Of a DNA stretch of 64,000 bases, positions 50,001 to 62,411 are shown piece by piece. Made by a program: the position numbers and the translations under genes. Origin of the DNA: Thunnus maccoyii (Eukaryota > Chordata > Actinopteri > Scombriformes > Scombridae). Below the pieces are notes generated by a model. The model did not search any database, had not been told where the DNA came from, and worked only from the letters and a program-made list of their open reading frames with translations. Where the stretch lies: positions 29,453,647 through 29,517,646 of the forward strand of contig NC_056547.1 of NCBI RefSeq assembly GCF_910596095.1. The letters are read 5' to 3'. Within the stretch, counting starts at the first letter, position 1. Each line of letters opens with the position of its first letter.

Positions 50001-50490
50001 GGAGTCCACGGAACACTCCCATCTGTAATGACAAACACTGCAGATAAAAGCTAAAGTCTGAAGCTCAGCCACTGGTTATCAGGCAGTTAGTGTAAAATGC
50101 TGAACAATGAGTCAAAACAGCCCATTTTACTTGCTATGTCTACAGCTCAGGATTTTCTAACACTGAATATGGATATATTAACATTTTAAAAGTGAATCAT
50201 TTATTTTAACGCTTTTAATAGGTAATAGGTGCTGAATAGGTACAGCAGTTTGAAGAGGTTAAGTAGTTATAAATATTATCAATTAAATAAAGTACAGCGT
50301 CATTATTTTTCACTTGCAACATTTTTGCTGTCAGTTGTCTTTCTTTCCTGAAAGGCTTCACCAAAACGCCACATGTAAGGAGAAACATTATTTTAGTCTT
50401 CTTAAAAAGCTAAATAATCTTACCAGAATTCATTCCCGCAGCCAAAGACAGCTGAATGATAATAACGCAAAATCCCCAGGGCTTCAACAT
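44079..50490 (-). CDS. Predicted secreted protein with a C80-like cysteine peptidase (autoprocessing) domain
   Basis: Family C80 is best known as the autoprocessing domain of large bacterial toxins; the role in fish is unknown to me. Four exons join in phase: 50424-50490, 49977-50022, 46321-46359 and 44079-46002, giving 691 residues. Exon 1 encodes a likely signal peptide (MLKPWGFCVIIIQLSLAAG). The C80-like part spans about 160-330. It has a His in ILVGHGSEG (His222), an AGYGPEEL segment, and a Cys in VSLIGCNLG (Cys265), the His-Cys order and spacing of the family. A segment with SVSSDGEI and a basic stretch KVWRSHDHSRR follow, where bacterial members bind inositol phosphate. The remaining 360 residues are Cys-containing and unrecognised, with a short hydrophobic stretch at about 549-562. 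The large exon is open for over 1.9 kb, so the gene is under constraint or young. Whether the peptidase is active cannot be told from sequence. Confidence 0.88.
47460..48340 (+). mobile_element. Decayed LINE fragment
   Basis: With several frameshifts, the plus strand reads fragments like FNLSLKESVFPQALKVVKIIP and, near 48015-48120, LDYCSVVWSSATKKDLHKLQ with QNMSAHLALRCSS. These are typical of the middle and the C-terminus of fish LINE polymerases. Stops and small deletions abound. The clade was not determined. Confidence 0.65.
48777..49742. mobile_element. Complete hAT-type MITE with 8-base target duplication
   Basis: The ends CAGTAGTGGAAAG and CTTCCACCACTG are inverted repeats. The flanks AAGAACGG (48769-48776) and AAGAACAG (49743-49750) match at 7 of 8 bases, the duplication size of hAT elements. 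The left end carries 'taactaagtacatttactcaagtac', diagnostic of a very common fish family. A second element is nested inside at 49019-49349. ORFs inside are not genes. Confidence 0.85.
49019..49349. mobile_element. Nested hAT-type MITE
   Basis: Ends CAGTGGTTTCCACCT and AGGTTGGGAACCACTG are inverted repeats. The flanking octamers GATGAAAC and GACTAAAC agree at 6 of 8 bases. It lies inside the larger MITE, and the same inner sequence occurs in the copy at 59.6-59.8 kb. Confidence 0.75.
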
Positions 50491-50884
50491 GGCTTTGAGG
50501 TTCCCTGCAGAGCAGCTCAAGTGAAGATCACTGTGAATTCAGCAGGCAGAGCAGCTTCAGGGCATATCTCAATCCACATTTGGTTAGATAAGAATGAAAA
50601 TGAAAAAATAACATTCATGACAGCCCAGTTCATTAGTTAAACATTACAACCTACCAGCCATGAACATTTTGTCACTTTGTCTGACTGCTCCACATTAGGT
50701 TTACTTAATTGTTTTAAAATGCAGATTAACATGTTTTCTTTCTGTTTTGTGTGTGAATTTTTATCATTCATGGTTTGACTGAATATGTAGTTTACAGAGA
50801 GATATTCACACATCCCAGTGTTTTAACTGCAGGTGTGTAAAATGACAAAATAACATATGCAACACTGCTTCTAATTGTAGAACT

Positions 50885-51740
50885 GTCAGGAAGTAGCATG
50901 AGATGGACCCAAATGCAGGACACAGGAGGCAGCACATACTGAAGTATCACTCCTTAATCCAAATAAAGCAGGCAAAGCACAACAAAACAGAACAAGACAG
51001 AGCAAACAGAACAGAGCAGAGGTTCCAACAACCACTAAACTGAAAACCAGGACTTACATACAAGCTAAACTAGTGAAACAACAAGTGGCAAGACACAAGG
51101 GCAGGCTGGGAGCTGATAGGCTGGGGAAGACACAGGGAGCAGGGCAGGGCTCAGAGACTAATGCAGGGCGTGGGTGTGGAGGGAAGTGTGGAGAAGAGAG
51201 CAGACTGAGGACATAGGAGGAAAAACTCATGGCAAACAAAACCAAAAACACAATCCCCTTAAATATCCAATAAACCCATCTAAGAATATACATGAATAAA
51301 CTAAAATACACAAGTACACTATAACCTGCAAATGCTTATTACTATTTTATAATGATGCAAATCCTCTTACATGGCACACAGAGGCTATAAATGCAAATTA
51401 TTCCTATCTACAGAAACAAATGTGTTGAGGCTGAGTTAAAGAGAGTGCAGCCATTGAACAAACACCTCTCAGTCTCTGGATAAGAGCGTCTATTAAACGC
51501 CCTAAATTTAAATACTGAAGACATGTGGAATGAACTGCCTGATGTATAAATTGCAGCATCCTTGTCGTCTAACTATAGTGTGTCAAACTCCTCAGTTTCA
51601 CAACTGGTGTGAAAGCGAAGTTCAATATCAATTTCAAGGGCTTACTATCACTCAGTCCAGTTCAACAAACAGGGAAAAGGTCCAAGGGCTTCTAGTGGAC
51701 TGGTGGAGGGACATAGAGCCAGACTGGGACAGAACCATGA
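50885..51740. mobile_element. Probable non-autonomous DNA transposon
   Basis: The left end 'tgtcaggaagtagcatgaga' with 'tggacccaaatgcaggacac' and the right end 'gactgggacagaaccatgac' are features of a common percomorph element. The terminal TGTCA/TGACA is inverted. The middle is A-rich with many 'acaaaacagaac' words. It has no coding capacity. Confidence 0.5.
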
Positions 51741-52979
51741 CAAGAACAGCATACACTGAATAAAGTTATTATAAGGTCCATTTGTACAATCAAATGCAAT
51801 TCAATATACAGTATGTTAAAGATGGATGATACTGGCCTGAAATGGACATGGAATTGAATAAAGACCTCTGAACATAATAAGCTTCATAAAGGTAGGATCT
51901 GTTGCAGGATTGTTTGATTGCATTAGTCTGCACGTTTAATTAATAAACTAAATGACCCTAGCCAAGATTTCCTGTGTGTTAATTCACTTGTGGTAATTAG
52001 GAATGTGTTTAGGAATATGCACCACATAAGCATAGCATCAACCAAAATAAATTTTTGACAAATGGCCCCTCTACAAGACAAGACCTCAAGGTATAAATGC
52101 AGGGGCTGCCTCAGCTCCTTATCATAATACCTTATGGTATATAGTGTGTGTTCAGTCTTCTACTTTTTGGTGTGAGGTTTGAATAAAACAGAGTGTAGAG
52201 TGCATACATCCAAAAAACTATTACACAAACTGAAGACATAAGAGACAAAAGATCCATACACTGCACTGATAGCACAAAATAAATTAACAAAGCAACATTT
52301 CAATCTAACAGAGATCTTTGTCAGGTATTCTCAAATAAACTAGTAGTTGTGAGTGTTTTTTGGGGGGAGGGGGTGAAAGTAGAGTACCTCCTCAGGTATG
52401 CAGGTGTAACTGTTTTCTGTTGATTGGTGATCACATAATGTGCCCTTTATAAAGAGACCTCACTGCTGCCACACATGCTCTGAGGAAGGCTTTATGTTGA
52501 AACACATCAGCAGATTTGTCAGCCTATTGGTTGTGAATAAATTAATCTAAAAGACCAACACATGAGGTGATTCTATTTGCCATTTGTTTTGTTTTTTCAA
52601 CTATGGAGACTTTATTCTGGAAAATACTGTGAAATACACATCACAAAGCAGGACTGGATTTTTATCCCCTATATGAGGGTATCAGTTTTCTCATGCCCTG
52701 TAATGATTGGTTGTTGAATTGAAATGCTCCAGACATGTTTAAAGACTTAAGGCATCTGTGCAACAACAACGATTGTGTAAGTTGCATGTCATATTGTGCA
52801 AGACACCTAAAATCAAATATTGGTTACAATCGATGCCAAACTGTATGATCGTTCTGAAGTTGTCAGATTGTGAGCTGGTGAGAGATACATGCTCTGGATG
52901 CACTGGGACGCACCTTCAGTGATGTGCCCGTAGCTGTGCCTGTGATTGCCAGTAGAGTGAGCACTTTGCACAAGAAACA

Positions 52980-55110
52980 TGCCGCAAAGCCTCGACAGCC
53001 CACTTTTACTAGTTCACAACGGGCTGTCAATCCTTGAGCAGAACACTACTCCACCAGCTCTTGGTACTTGGTCTGCTTTCTCTCATTGGCCTCCTCCTTC
53101 GCTCTTCCCATGGCATGGTGAGTTCAATCATGAGATGTTGTTTGGTGGTTTCTGAGAGCAGGATCATATCTGAATGCAGTGTTTGCGGATGTTATGTGCT
53201 CTGGGATTGACTCTGAGCTGTCAGTCAGAGGGGGTGTGAAGGAGACCAGTTCCTGTTCCTGGCTGTGAGTGGACTTTCTTACCAGCTATAATGAAGGAGA
53301 TGGTTTTCTCCCTAAAGGTTATTCAAAATCTTCACTTATGAATTGTCACACCGGCCAGTGTATTCTGAGTCATTTCATGTGGTATTCTGATTGGTTGGTT
53401 TGTAGATGTGGGTTGTATCAGCAGTCACATTGTGAGAATGCGGTCTTAAATTTCTGAGAATTTTGCTTCAGGCTGTCTTTGGCCACCAAAGCTCCAAATA
53501 GGCCATTGGTGGAGTATTCTCACAGTTCAATCAAGGACCACTGTTTTGGATTGGCAACCAAAGATTTCACGATTGTCAACTTTCGTCTCAGACAACCTAA
53601 AATTGCACAGTATAAAGGGGCCTCTATAAAAACAATCTGCATTGACTAATCATTTGTGTGCGTATGTTTTTTCCCTTGTTGAAATTTTAAAAGTTTAACC
53701 GCTAGAGGCAGGATTTCTCATTGTAAAGTCCATTCTCAGTGTATGTGCACTGGAGGCTTAAAGTTGCCACATCACACTCGTGTATATTGCATACTGGATC
53801 ACGATTGGCTCCAAACTAGTTGTGATGTCACAAATCATGCTCATAGGTACACATGTTATATGTTATTATTTAAGATTAGCAGAGAAACTTTCCTCCTTCA
53901 GCAAATGAAGGTGAAAACAAAGTCTGCTCAAGCATCACAGTCAAGTAATAAAAAGCAAAACACATTTTTGAGTGCAGGGTGACTTTAAATGAAATTAATT
54001 AAAAAAGGACCTATTAGTTGAGCTCATAGGACTTGGTTTTACAATCCTGTATTGTAATTGGCAATCATTTCTGGGATGGGGGTTGTGGTAAACGCCTCAC
54101 TGGGGTCATCAGGTGGCAACACTCTTTCCTTAGTGTTTCATTGATATACCCACGCAGCAACAGAACTTCAAGAGGATCAGCTGGGTTTCTTCTGTCAATG
54201 ATTCAGTCCTCTTTTTGCAGACTGTAAATCATAACCAGCAGTGGGGGTAGGGGTTGCAGCTTCACTGGAGTCATCAGGAGGGCCTTCCTTGGTGTTTCAT
54301 TGATGGGCCCACGACACCTCAAGAGGGCTCAACGGTGACACCTGGTATCCCAGGTGCCCCCTCCTCCTGCTGGCTGATGGTCATCTTGCTGCCTAGTTCT
54401 TGTCCTTTCTTTTCAGCCAGAGACAGTTGCTGCTTCACTTGGCAGCCTCAGCCAGTGACTTGATAGCCTGTCGGAGGACTCCCATCCTTTTCAGCAGCCT
54501 GGTGGTTGACATGTCTACAAAACCCCTGCAGCCAACCTCCACAGGGAGCACCTGTGTTCTCCCTTTGTTCTTCAGTTGCTAGATCGGAGTGCTTCAGCTT
54601 TTTGTGTTTGTATGCTTTACCAACTGCATCCTCCCATGGTACAGTCAGTTCTATGATGAACAGGACCATTTGAAGGGCTGACCACAGGATCAGATTCGGC
54701 CTGAGACTGGTTGTAATGATCTCCGGTGGAAAGGGGAGCTTCTGGTCTGGACTTACCTGGAAATAGTGTCTTGTCTTTGTTAGCAAGGCCCTTGATGGTT
54801 TCTTCCCTCAGTTGTTTACTCTGGTCTGAGTCCTTAAGGCTTGCATTGTACCACCGCCCTAAGCTCTTGACTGGCATCTCTGATACTGTTGGTATGGGAG
54901 TTCTGTCAATGTGGAAACTCTGGTCTTTGAACTTTCCTTTTATAATGGAGATGGTCCTGGACTTTCTGGGTTTAAACTTAATCCATGCCCATGTTATGTT
55001 GGAATGAAGTTTTTCCAGGAGTCACTTTTTACAATGGTTGTTGTCAGAGTGGTCATGTCATCCATATAGGCATGGATGGGAGGTAGTTGTTGTCCGGACG
55101 GCAAGCGTCC
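52980..55110 (-). mobile_element. Decayed LINE(s) with R2/NeSL-type endonuclease remnants
   Basis: On the minus strand 54880-54450 reads PVKSLGRWYNASLKDSDQSKQLREE, then RPNLILWSALQMVLFIIELTVPWEDAV and later GWLQGFCRHVNHQAAEK. This is the C-terminal restriction-like endonuclease region of site-specific-type LINEs, with frameshifts. A second, more decayed match at about 53240-53010 reads IELT.PWEE, ERKQTKYQELVE and VGCRGFAA. Two copies of the same domain imply two insertions or a duplication. Both are broken. Confidence 0.65.
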
Positions 55111-57529
55111 TCCTTGTTCTCTAGTGAATGGAGACATTTACATTTTACATTTATTCATTCACTTGTGTTGAAAGCAATGTACAAATGAGGTACAATCCAA
55201 GCCAGAGCAGATCCAGTTGAAGCCTTTGAGAATATGTGTCTCAGTACTCCATCTGACACAAGTACCATCAGGCTTCCAGGTGCATGAAGTAACATATAAG
55301 TGCTGTGCAAATTACTTTTGACCCTCTGAAAAGCAGTAAGATAGGACAGCACAGATGATAATTTGTTGTTCTGCTTCTCCATTGAGTTGATGTGTTTCAT
55401 GAAATCAATCACTTCACATGTATTCTATTCCATCCATTTACCTGAAGCAGTGGTTTAGAGCATCCCTGATACTTCCGCCAGGTATAAAATGGCCACTATG
55501 CGAGACAATGGCGAACTTGAGCACCACCATGTTTTTGCCTCTTTCTTTGAAGCACTGTAAGTAGTATTCAGGTACAGATCCTGCAGTAAGTATATCTGGT
55601 CTGAGCTGAGCTGATTTAAGTTATTCTGATCAAACATCTTGAACTCTTCAACTTTGACCTGGACCAATTTGATAAATCTAACCTACAAACACAAACACAA
55701 ACACACACACACACATTTATCTAGCAGTTGTTGCAAAAACATTGAACTGCCTCTTAAATGCTTGTGGTCTCACACCTCTATGTGAAGATCATGACTTTTC
55801 AGTTACTAGACATGAAGACTGACCAGTAACCCTTGCTTTAAACTTCATTAGAATACCTGCTGCCTTCAGAGCTTCTTAACATCACCTTCTGAAACCTGTT
55901 GGTGATGTCATGCATGCTGCCATGTTCTTCTAGTGCCAGCAGCTTCACGTTTGACGCTGGGAGGCGTACAGGCTGTTACCACATGGCTGTTTCCAGGTCA
56001 CTGCTAATCCTCTCCAATCTTCTTTTCTCCTCATTAGCCATCTTACCAACTCCTTTCTCTGCTGCGCTCATGATGAAGCCCGCCTACGACTAATTCTGTC
56101 TAATTTTACACGCCATAGTTTGAACCAAGGTTTGGTACTGGAATTACTGCTGTATTCTAATCTGTTATGGTGTGACATGACAGGCAACACAGACATTTTG
56201 ACAGAGGGATTCTGAGATGAAGCTGGATAAAGAATAAATTGATGGATGGAGAATAAAAGAAGAGCCAAGAATGAACCATCTCAACAAGCAAAATCAAGTT
56301 ATTGCACATGTCAATATGGGTTTGACCAATTTTGCAACAATAGCTGGTTTGTATATGGAGGAGTCTGAGCAGATGAGATAACCTGGTGAAGGCAGACTGT
56401 GGAGCCAAACATCAAAGGATTCTTCAGCTGCATATCAAGACGGAAATCAAGGAAAACATCAAGATACCCAACAGGTGATTACACACTGTAGACTAAAGCT
56501 GGTTTGAACCTTGTCAACTACCATTTTCCTTTTAAAACAGATTCCTTGCTCTCTTGTGATCTATGGGTTTGTGTCTACACAACACATACAGTATATTACA
56601 TAATTATACATTATATATATATACCTTTTGTTTCTAGGACATAATTTATCTTGACCAGATCAGATTGTTTGGGGCTTAGGGGTGTGGGGTGAGCCATTAG
56701 CAGGAGCGCCTTTGATTAGGCCAATTCACTGTGTAGTTAGAGATGTTAGGAAAATACATTGAGGCAGAGATGTAATAGGTCGCTCTGGTTCAAAAACCTG
56801 TGTCTGGGTCATAAAAAATAGACTTTGACTGTGGCTTTATTCTAACTAACAGTCAGACTTCAGATTGACATCTAAATTCATTTGTTGCACAAAGCTGTTT
56901 TCAATCTTAGTAGGACTAATTTACCATGAACTCTGGGTAAATTAAGACTTTTCCAACTAAAAAAAGTGGCTCACCAAGAAATTGCATTTAACTCCTCAGC
57001 TCTATTATCTCCAGCAGGAAATGCTGCTCTCTGAAAGTACTCAACAGTTATAAGGACATTTTGCTGTTTCTGGTAACAATACCAAACTTCCAGTAGCATA
57101 ATATCTCAGTGCAGTGCAGACCTGTTGAGCTCAGTTGAGCTCAGTACTTCTGCTAACTTGTCAGTCAGGCTCTAAGGACAGTTTTCTTGGGCAAATGAAA
57201 ACAACCGATGATGTCCTCACTGCTGTACAGTATATTTCTCTCTAAAAACGTTCCCTTCTTATTGCTTGCCCCACAGTTTGTTATGAAATTATGAGCCATG
57301 TTTTGCTCTTTTTTGTTGATTCCACCGTTCAGCAAGTGTCATTGAGTGTCATAGCTTTGAGTTTGCCTGGGGGTACTGTGGATAACTTTTTAGGATGAAA
57401 TTAAATTAATCTAAGGGCAAAATTAAGACTTCCCTAACACTACAGACCAGTCTGTAGACTACAGTCTGAAGCTACCCCCCAACTAATGCATCGTCTGCAT
57501 ACACTAACAATTTGAAAAAAGTTTGGATT

Positions 57530-57890
57530 CATTCATATAGCAACAGCTAACAGCTCAGTGAAAAGAGTGAATACAATTGGGGTAAGGGGGCGTCCCCTCC
57601 TTGTACCCACATCAAGACTAAATTGAGAGAATCTTAAACCAACTACACAGGCTCTACAGAGGCGTACAACAGAGCAACCCAACTGATAAAGTTTGGTCCA
57701 AAGCCAAAAGCAGACAGGGTGGAGAGAAAATACTTCCACTCCACCCTATCAACGGCTTTTTCCTCATCCAACAACAGGACAGCCACTTGAGAATTAAGTC
57801 TGTTACAAGCCCACATAATATTCATCAAATGTATTGTCAGTACCTCTAATAAATCCCACCTGGTCAGGGTGAAAATGATCACCCCCTTAA
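57530..57890 (-). mobile_element. L1-like LINE reverse-transcriptase fragment
   Basis: On the minus strand, VAVLLLDEEKAVDRVEWKYFLSTLSAFGFGPNFISWVALLYAS is followed, after a frameshift, by LDVGTRRGRPLTPIVFTLFTELLAVAI. These match the two adjacent reverse-transcriptase motifs of L1 elements (usual DAEKAFDRVEW and RGTRQGCPLSP) with several substitutions. Only about 360 bases remain. Confidence 0.8.
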
Positions 57891-58364
57891 GGGGTGAACT
57901 GACCCTTTAAATGGACTGGTATGAAAGTGGCCCAGATGTATCTGAGGAACCAAAAAGTTCACCTCAGCAAACATCAAGTCCTAGAACACAATAATAACAC
58001 TGACATCACTGTCTGTGAGTAATGATAGACCTGTCTGTCGAATCAGACAACAACTAGCTTATGGTAGTACAAAATGTTATTTATTTACTTGAACAAATGG
58101 AACTGCTCAGTATATGGAAACGCTTCCATGTGTGCAGCGATGCCACTGCAACTAGTGAGACGTTGCATTCAAGCAGTAAAACTGTAAACTCTAATTCTGA
58201 ACTTCACAGGACAGAGGAAACTCTGCAGAGGAGACATAGTTTGAACTTTTAATTACTTAAAATAAAAATGTCCAGATAGCTCAGACTGAGTTCAGGATTC
58301 ATCCTGAGAAGAGCTGCTTTATTCCAAATTATTTCACTGTATAAACCTGGAATCTGTGTCTAAC

Positions 58365-58615
58365 AGCTGAGCCTCCTGATGTCTAGGAGAACACAGAACA
58401 TTAGTTTCTGCTTGAGGTTTCTGCTTGAGGTTTCTACCCGTTAAAGGGGAGTTTTTCCTTACCGCTGTCGCCAAGTGCTTGCTCATGGGGGAATTGTTGG
58501 GTCTCTGTAAATTAAAGAGTACGGTCTTGACCTGCTCTATGTGAAAAGTGCCTTGAGATGACTTTTGTTGTGATTTGGCGCTATATAAATAAAAATTGAT
58601 TGATTGATTGATTAT
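58365..58615 (+). mobile_element. SINE-like/retroelement tail, copy 1
   Basis: The block with 'ggttt..accgttaaaggggagtttttcc', 'ttgttgggtctctgtaaattaaagagtacggtc', 'tgacttttgttgtgatttggcgctatataaat' and a terminal (TTGA)n repeat is found in reverse orientation at 63.7-63.9 kb. The 3' simple repeat marks it as retrotransposed. Confidence 0.8.
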
Positions 58616-59603
58616 CAGCAGATCCTGACCCATCCTGTTGGCGTGTCAGAGGAAGACAGGGTGATATGTCCAAAAACTCAAATCTCGATTATTTTCAAGC
58701 TTAGAGTTGATTAACAATTTTAATCGATTTGCAATCCTGCAACTTGCAGTGGTAAAGTAGTGAGGTGATAGACATGTTTGTATTGATGCATCAATAGAAG
58801 CACCACTCCAAAGATGAGTCACAACCAGTTGCAGGGACTTTGTAGGCTACTGGACACTGAGAGATGCTGTGTGTTTTTAGTGCACATCAAATTATGTACT
58901 TACTGTGTTTTTCAGCTCCAGAAATTCAGACCACTTCCCCTCCAAATCCAGCATCAAAAACATGTCATCCATCCAAGTTCAGCCAAAGTCTTTTCCCTAC
59001 AGACATCAGATGAAATCTTTCAGTCATACACATACAATACAAATAAAATATCAAGAGCTAAAATTGTTAAGTTGAGTTGTTAAGATTTAGTTTTAAAGGT
59101 AAAAAAAATCAGCCTGTCTAGTCAGGATGGGTAAAATCCACTGAGGTGAGACTCCTTTTCTTTAAATCAGAGTTACTGAAATGAAAACAGTGATTTAAAA
59201 TCTTTAACAATACAAGTTAAAAAAAAAAAAAAAAGAACAAAAATGTAGGCTTTTATTGGTTCTTGAATTAGTCAGTTCCCTGAAACTATTCAGCCAGTAA
59301 TCACAGACTCTAGCCCACATCCATCTACAACCTGGCTTATTAGACTCTCATTATCAGTCTACAAAGCTGGATATGTATGTATGTATGAAAAACACACTCA
59401 CTGGGCCTTTTATTAGAAACACCCGTGCAATCTAATGCAATCCAATACAACAGCTCTGCCATAAATTCTACTTTTACAAAGCTTATACATTTTCAGTTTT
59501 TGTTGACATTGTCAGAATGTTTATTATTGAGGTGGTGGTGGGTGGTGGTGTACTGGGTGCATTATATTGAAAAGTGTTCCTAATATTTTGTCCACTCCAT
59601 TAA

Positions 59604-60010
59604 CATCCTCACCATTTTTAGACTTTTTCTCTAATCTTTCATTTTTGGTGAAATATTGGATCATTTGAACATTTATTGAAATGAAAACATGTGAGAAGTT
59701 TAGAGGGAAAAATCACTATTTGGTGGAGCTGTTAACAACTCATAGACATGTGAAATGTGACCCCGACTGCACACTGCTTTATGTAAGACGTCAAAAGCCA
59801 AAAAGGTTGGAAACCACTGGTTTGATGGAAGATGGAAGATGTCAAATAAATGTAGTGGAGTATAAAGTACAATATTTCCCTCTGAAATGTAGTGGAGTGG
59901 AAGTATAAAGTAGCATCAAATGGAAACACTCAAGTAAAGTACAAGTACCTCAAAATTGTACTTAAGTACAGTATACTTGAGTAAATGTACCAAGTTACTT
60001 TCCACCACTG
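59604..60010. mobile_element. Second copy of the composite hAT MITE, truncated
   Basis: Reads as the reverse complement of 48777-49330: it ends 'ttgagtaaatgtaccaagttactttccaccactg' at 60010. Inside at about 59640-59815 is the same nested sequence ('gtgagaagtttagagggaaaaatcac', 'ttggaaaccactgg'). The far end, with the right terminus of the outer element, is missing. Confidence 0.8.
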
Positions 60011-60169
60011 CCTGTGTACGTATACCTGCAAATCTGAGTGCTACAACAGCACCTTTCACTTGGGTAAATGTGCTGCCGCATTTGGATTCAGTCATACAGT
60101 GAATAAATTCATCCTGAGGGACTGAACAGATGTGGGAAAGGCCTGATTTGGCCCCTCTGTTATACTGTA

Positions 60170-60416
60170 ATGTGTGTGGCTGTCCTGTAGGTGGAGGCTG
60201 GAGTCTGCTGGACCTTCAGATGGGAGGAGGCTCTCAGGCTTTGTTGTTGTAGTAAAGGCTCAACGCGGTCAGCGTTTTCTCCTCACCGGGTCACGTTTCT
60301 TCAGTCCAGTTTTCGCTAAAGCGATGCAAAGGAAGGCAGGTTCAAACTGCGGATAGAGGTCTAAAAGAAGAACAGAAAGGATCCGACGCGGTGGAGGAAA
60401 CCATCCGCACAGACAT
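60170..60416 (+). other. Possible 5' UTR exon of the semaphorin gene
   Basis: A GC-richer stretch ending in a good donor (GACAT|gtaaga) with no coding similarity, upstream of the semaphorin signal-peptide exon. The link is inferred from position and strand only. Confidence 0.35.
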
Positions 60417-62222
60417 GTAAGATCACTTTAACTGTCTCACATCTTCTACAACTGTTGGATGGGTGTTGCTGCTCTTTAAAATTGACAAAAATGATGGCTG
60501 GTTTTAGTTTTGCGGCGTCCTGTTGCACACAGGAGATATGAGTTGAGTACAAGTAGTAACAGGGTGAGTTCAGCAGTAACGTTACAGAACATGAACCATC
60601 ACAGCACGTCGCTTTGTGAAGTCAGCACGCTGCGGTGGCTTTAATAAAGGACCAGAATGTGTTGTTAGCAGCAGGTTTGAGCCTGTTGAGCCGAACTTTG
60701 GGTACCACGTGTCTCATCAGCGCTGACGTACTTGATAGGTAAGTGTTAACTGTTAACTGCCTTCCTCCTGCTGCCACTATACATCAGCTACCTCTGCTAA
60801 TGTCAGCTACGCAGTATTATTGTGGTCTGCTCAGTGGAAGTTACCTGCACACAGACACAAGCAGTCAGCGAGACGTATATTCTGTATACAGAGATGGTTT
60901 ATGGGAGTTATTGTAACAATACTGATATAGCAGTTGTTGTTGGTGTTGTATTGACTGCAGTACATTGACAAGTGTTCCTAATATTCTGCCTCCCTCGTGT
61001 AAGTGAATAGTGGACTAAACATGTCTCAGTATAATAGTGGCAAACGTTTTCAGTTTTAAATGGGATCTGTAATTATGGAAGTGGTGACGCCACTTAATTA
61101 GCAGGCATGTGTTGTTGTTATGTGGCATATACCAGCAGTCAAAATATGATGCTGTTGTATAGTGGTGTCTGCCAATGAAACACTAGTGACACACAGCTGT
61201 ATCACCACTCACACATCAGTATCTTATCTGTACCTCACTCACACACAAATTAGCATACTCATTATGGGTCTGTTTAACAGTTAAAAATAATACAACTTGT
61301 TGCTATAAAGAACTAACCAAATCAATACGTAACCCTTAAAGTTAGTATTGAATACTTCCACAACATTTTAACACACCGCATGCTGATAAACAGCTGATGG
61401 CTTTAGCTTACACATCATTTCTAAACTCTTTTAGAGTGCATTGCAGTTTTGGCCTCCATCACTTACATTAAAGCACATTTGAAGGATCTTTTAACAGCCA
61501 GTATGAACAGGAGGAATGATTACAGAGAGGAAAACCTCTTTCACTGTTCACATGGACACTTGACTGTTGTTTTTGGGACAGACTTGAAAAATTGTGAACC
61601 TGTCCTTCAAGGCACACCTCATATAGCTGAAAGGTCTCTGGCTCAATTCCATCCTGGGACCTTTTTGCATGTCGTCCTCCTCTATCTCCTCCTCATACTG
61701 TCTGCCATCTAAAAAGAAAAGTATTATTTAGTTGCATGGACCTTTTAGGCCAAGGCTTTCTTCAGTATGCTTATATCAGACAGACTGCGGCAGCAATACA
61801 AAAGCACTGAATGAAGTCAACAAGATGTACTTGGAGCAATAAACAGCAGTAGAATCAGGAAAAAGACTTCTCAGGGGAATCTTCCATGTTGAGGAATTCT
61901 TTGTAAAAGAAATATCTGGATTTATAACCCACCTGAGGATTGCTGGACAGAATATACCCGTGGCTTTTGACCAAAACATCTCCAGAGATAGGTCTACAAG
62001 TAATTAATACCCTGAAAATGAAGAGTTCTCACTCCTGCTGCCTGCGTCTCTGTGTTTCTCTGCCTGTCTCAGATACAGTGATGGTCTGCTGTAGAAACCA
62101 GAGGATGTGGCTTCAGCTAGGACCTCCACCCCTCCTAACAAATCTTTGACACTCTGGATGACTCAGTGCTCTCCTGCTGATCTTAACTGTAATTGAGGTC
62201 AAACTCCCTCATTCCTGCTATA
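60417..62222. other. Non-coding interval before the semaphorin start
   Basis: Probable intron sequence, or promoter-proximal DNA if transcription starts later. A candidate acceptor (tctcagatacag) lies near 62065-62076. The ORF at 61449-61712 has no recognisable similarity. Confidence 0.4.
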
Positions 62223-62364
62223 ATGGAGAATCACAGCCTGCTGTCACTCACCATGGCTCTGCTGGGCTTTCTGAGCCCATGTCTGACAAGACTGACTCCC
62301 AGAGTCTCCTTCCCTGTGGGTGAGTAAGACTTTTCACTTTTTGAACTTGGTAAACTTACTACAG

Positions 62365-62411
<47 letters not shown>

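Larger units (their letters stand above)
50491..60169. other. Repeat-rich interval between the C80-like gene and the semaphorin
   Basis: No exon with family similarity was found in 9.7 kb. Identified pieces are listed separately: a non-autonomous element at 50885-51740, R2/NeSL-like LINE relics at 52980-55110, an L1-like relic at 57530-57890, a SINE-like tail at 58365-58615 and a MITE copy at 59604-60010. The stretch 52200-52560 ('cagagatctttgtcagg', 'ctctgaggaaggctttatgttgaaac') is another dispersed repeat type. In 55120-57500 nothing was recognised. Confidence 0.5.

Noticed and set aside
55455-55667. 70-codon minus-strand ORF
   Set aside because: No recognisable motif or exon context; length is expected by chance.
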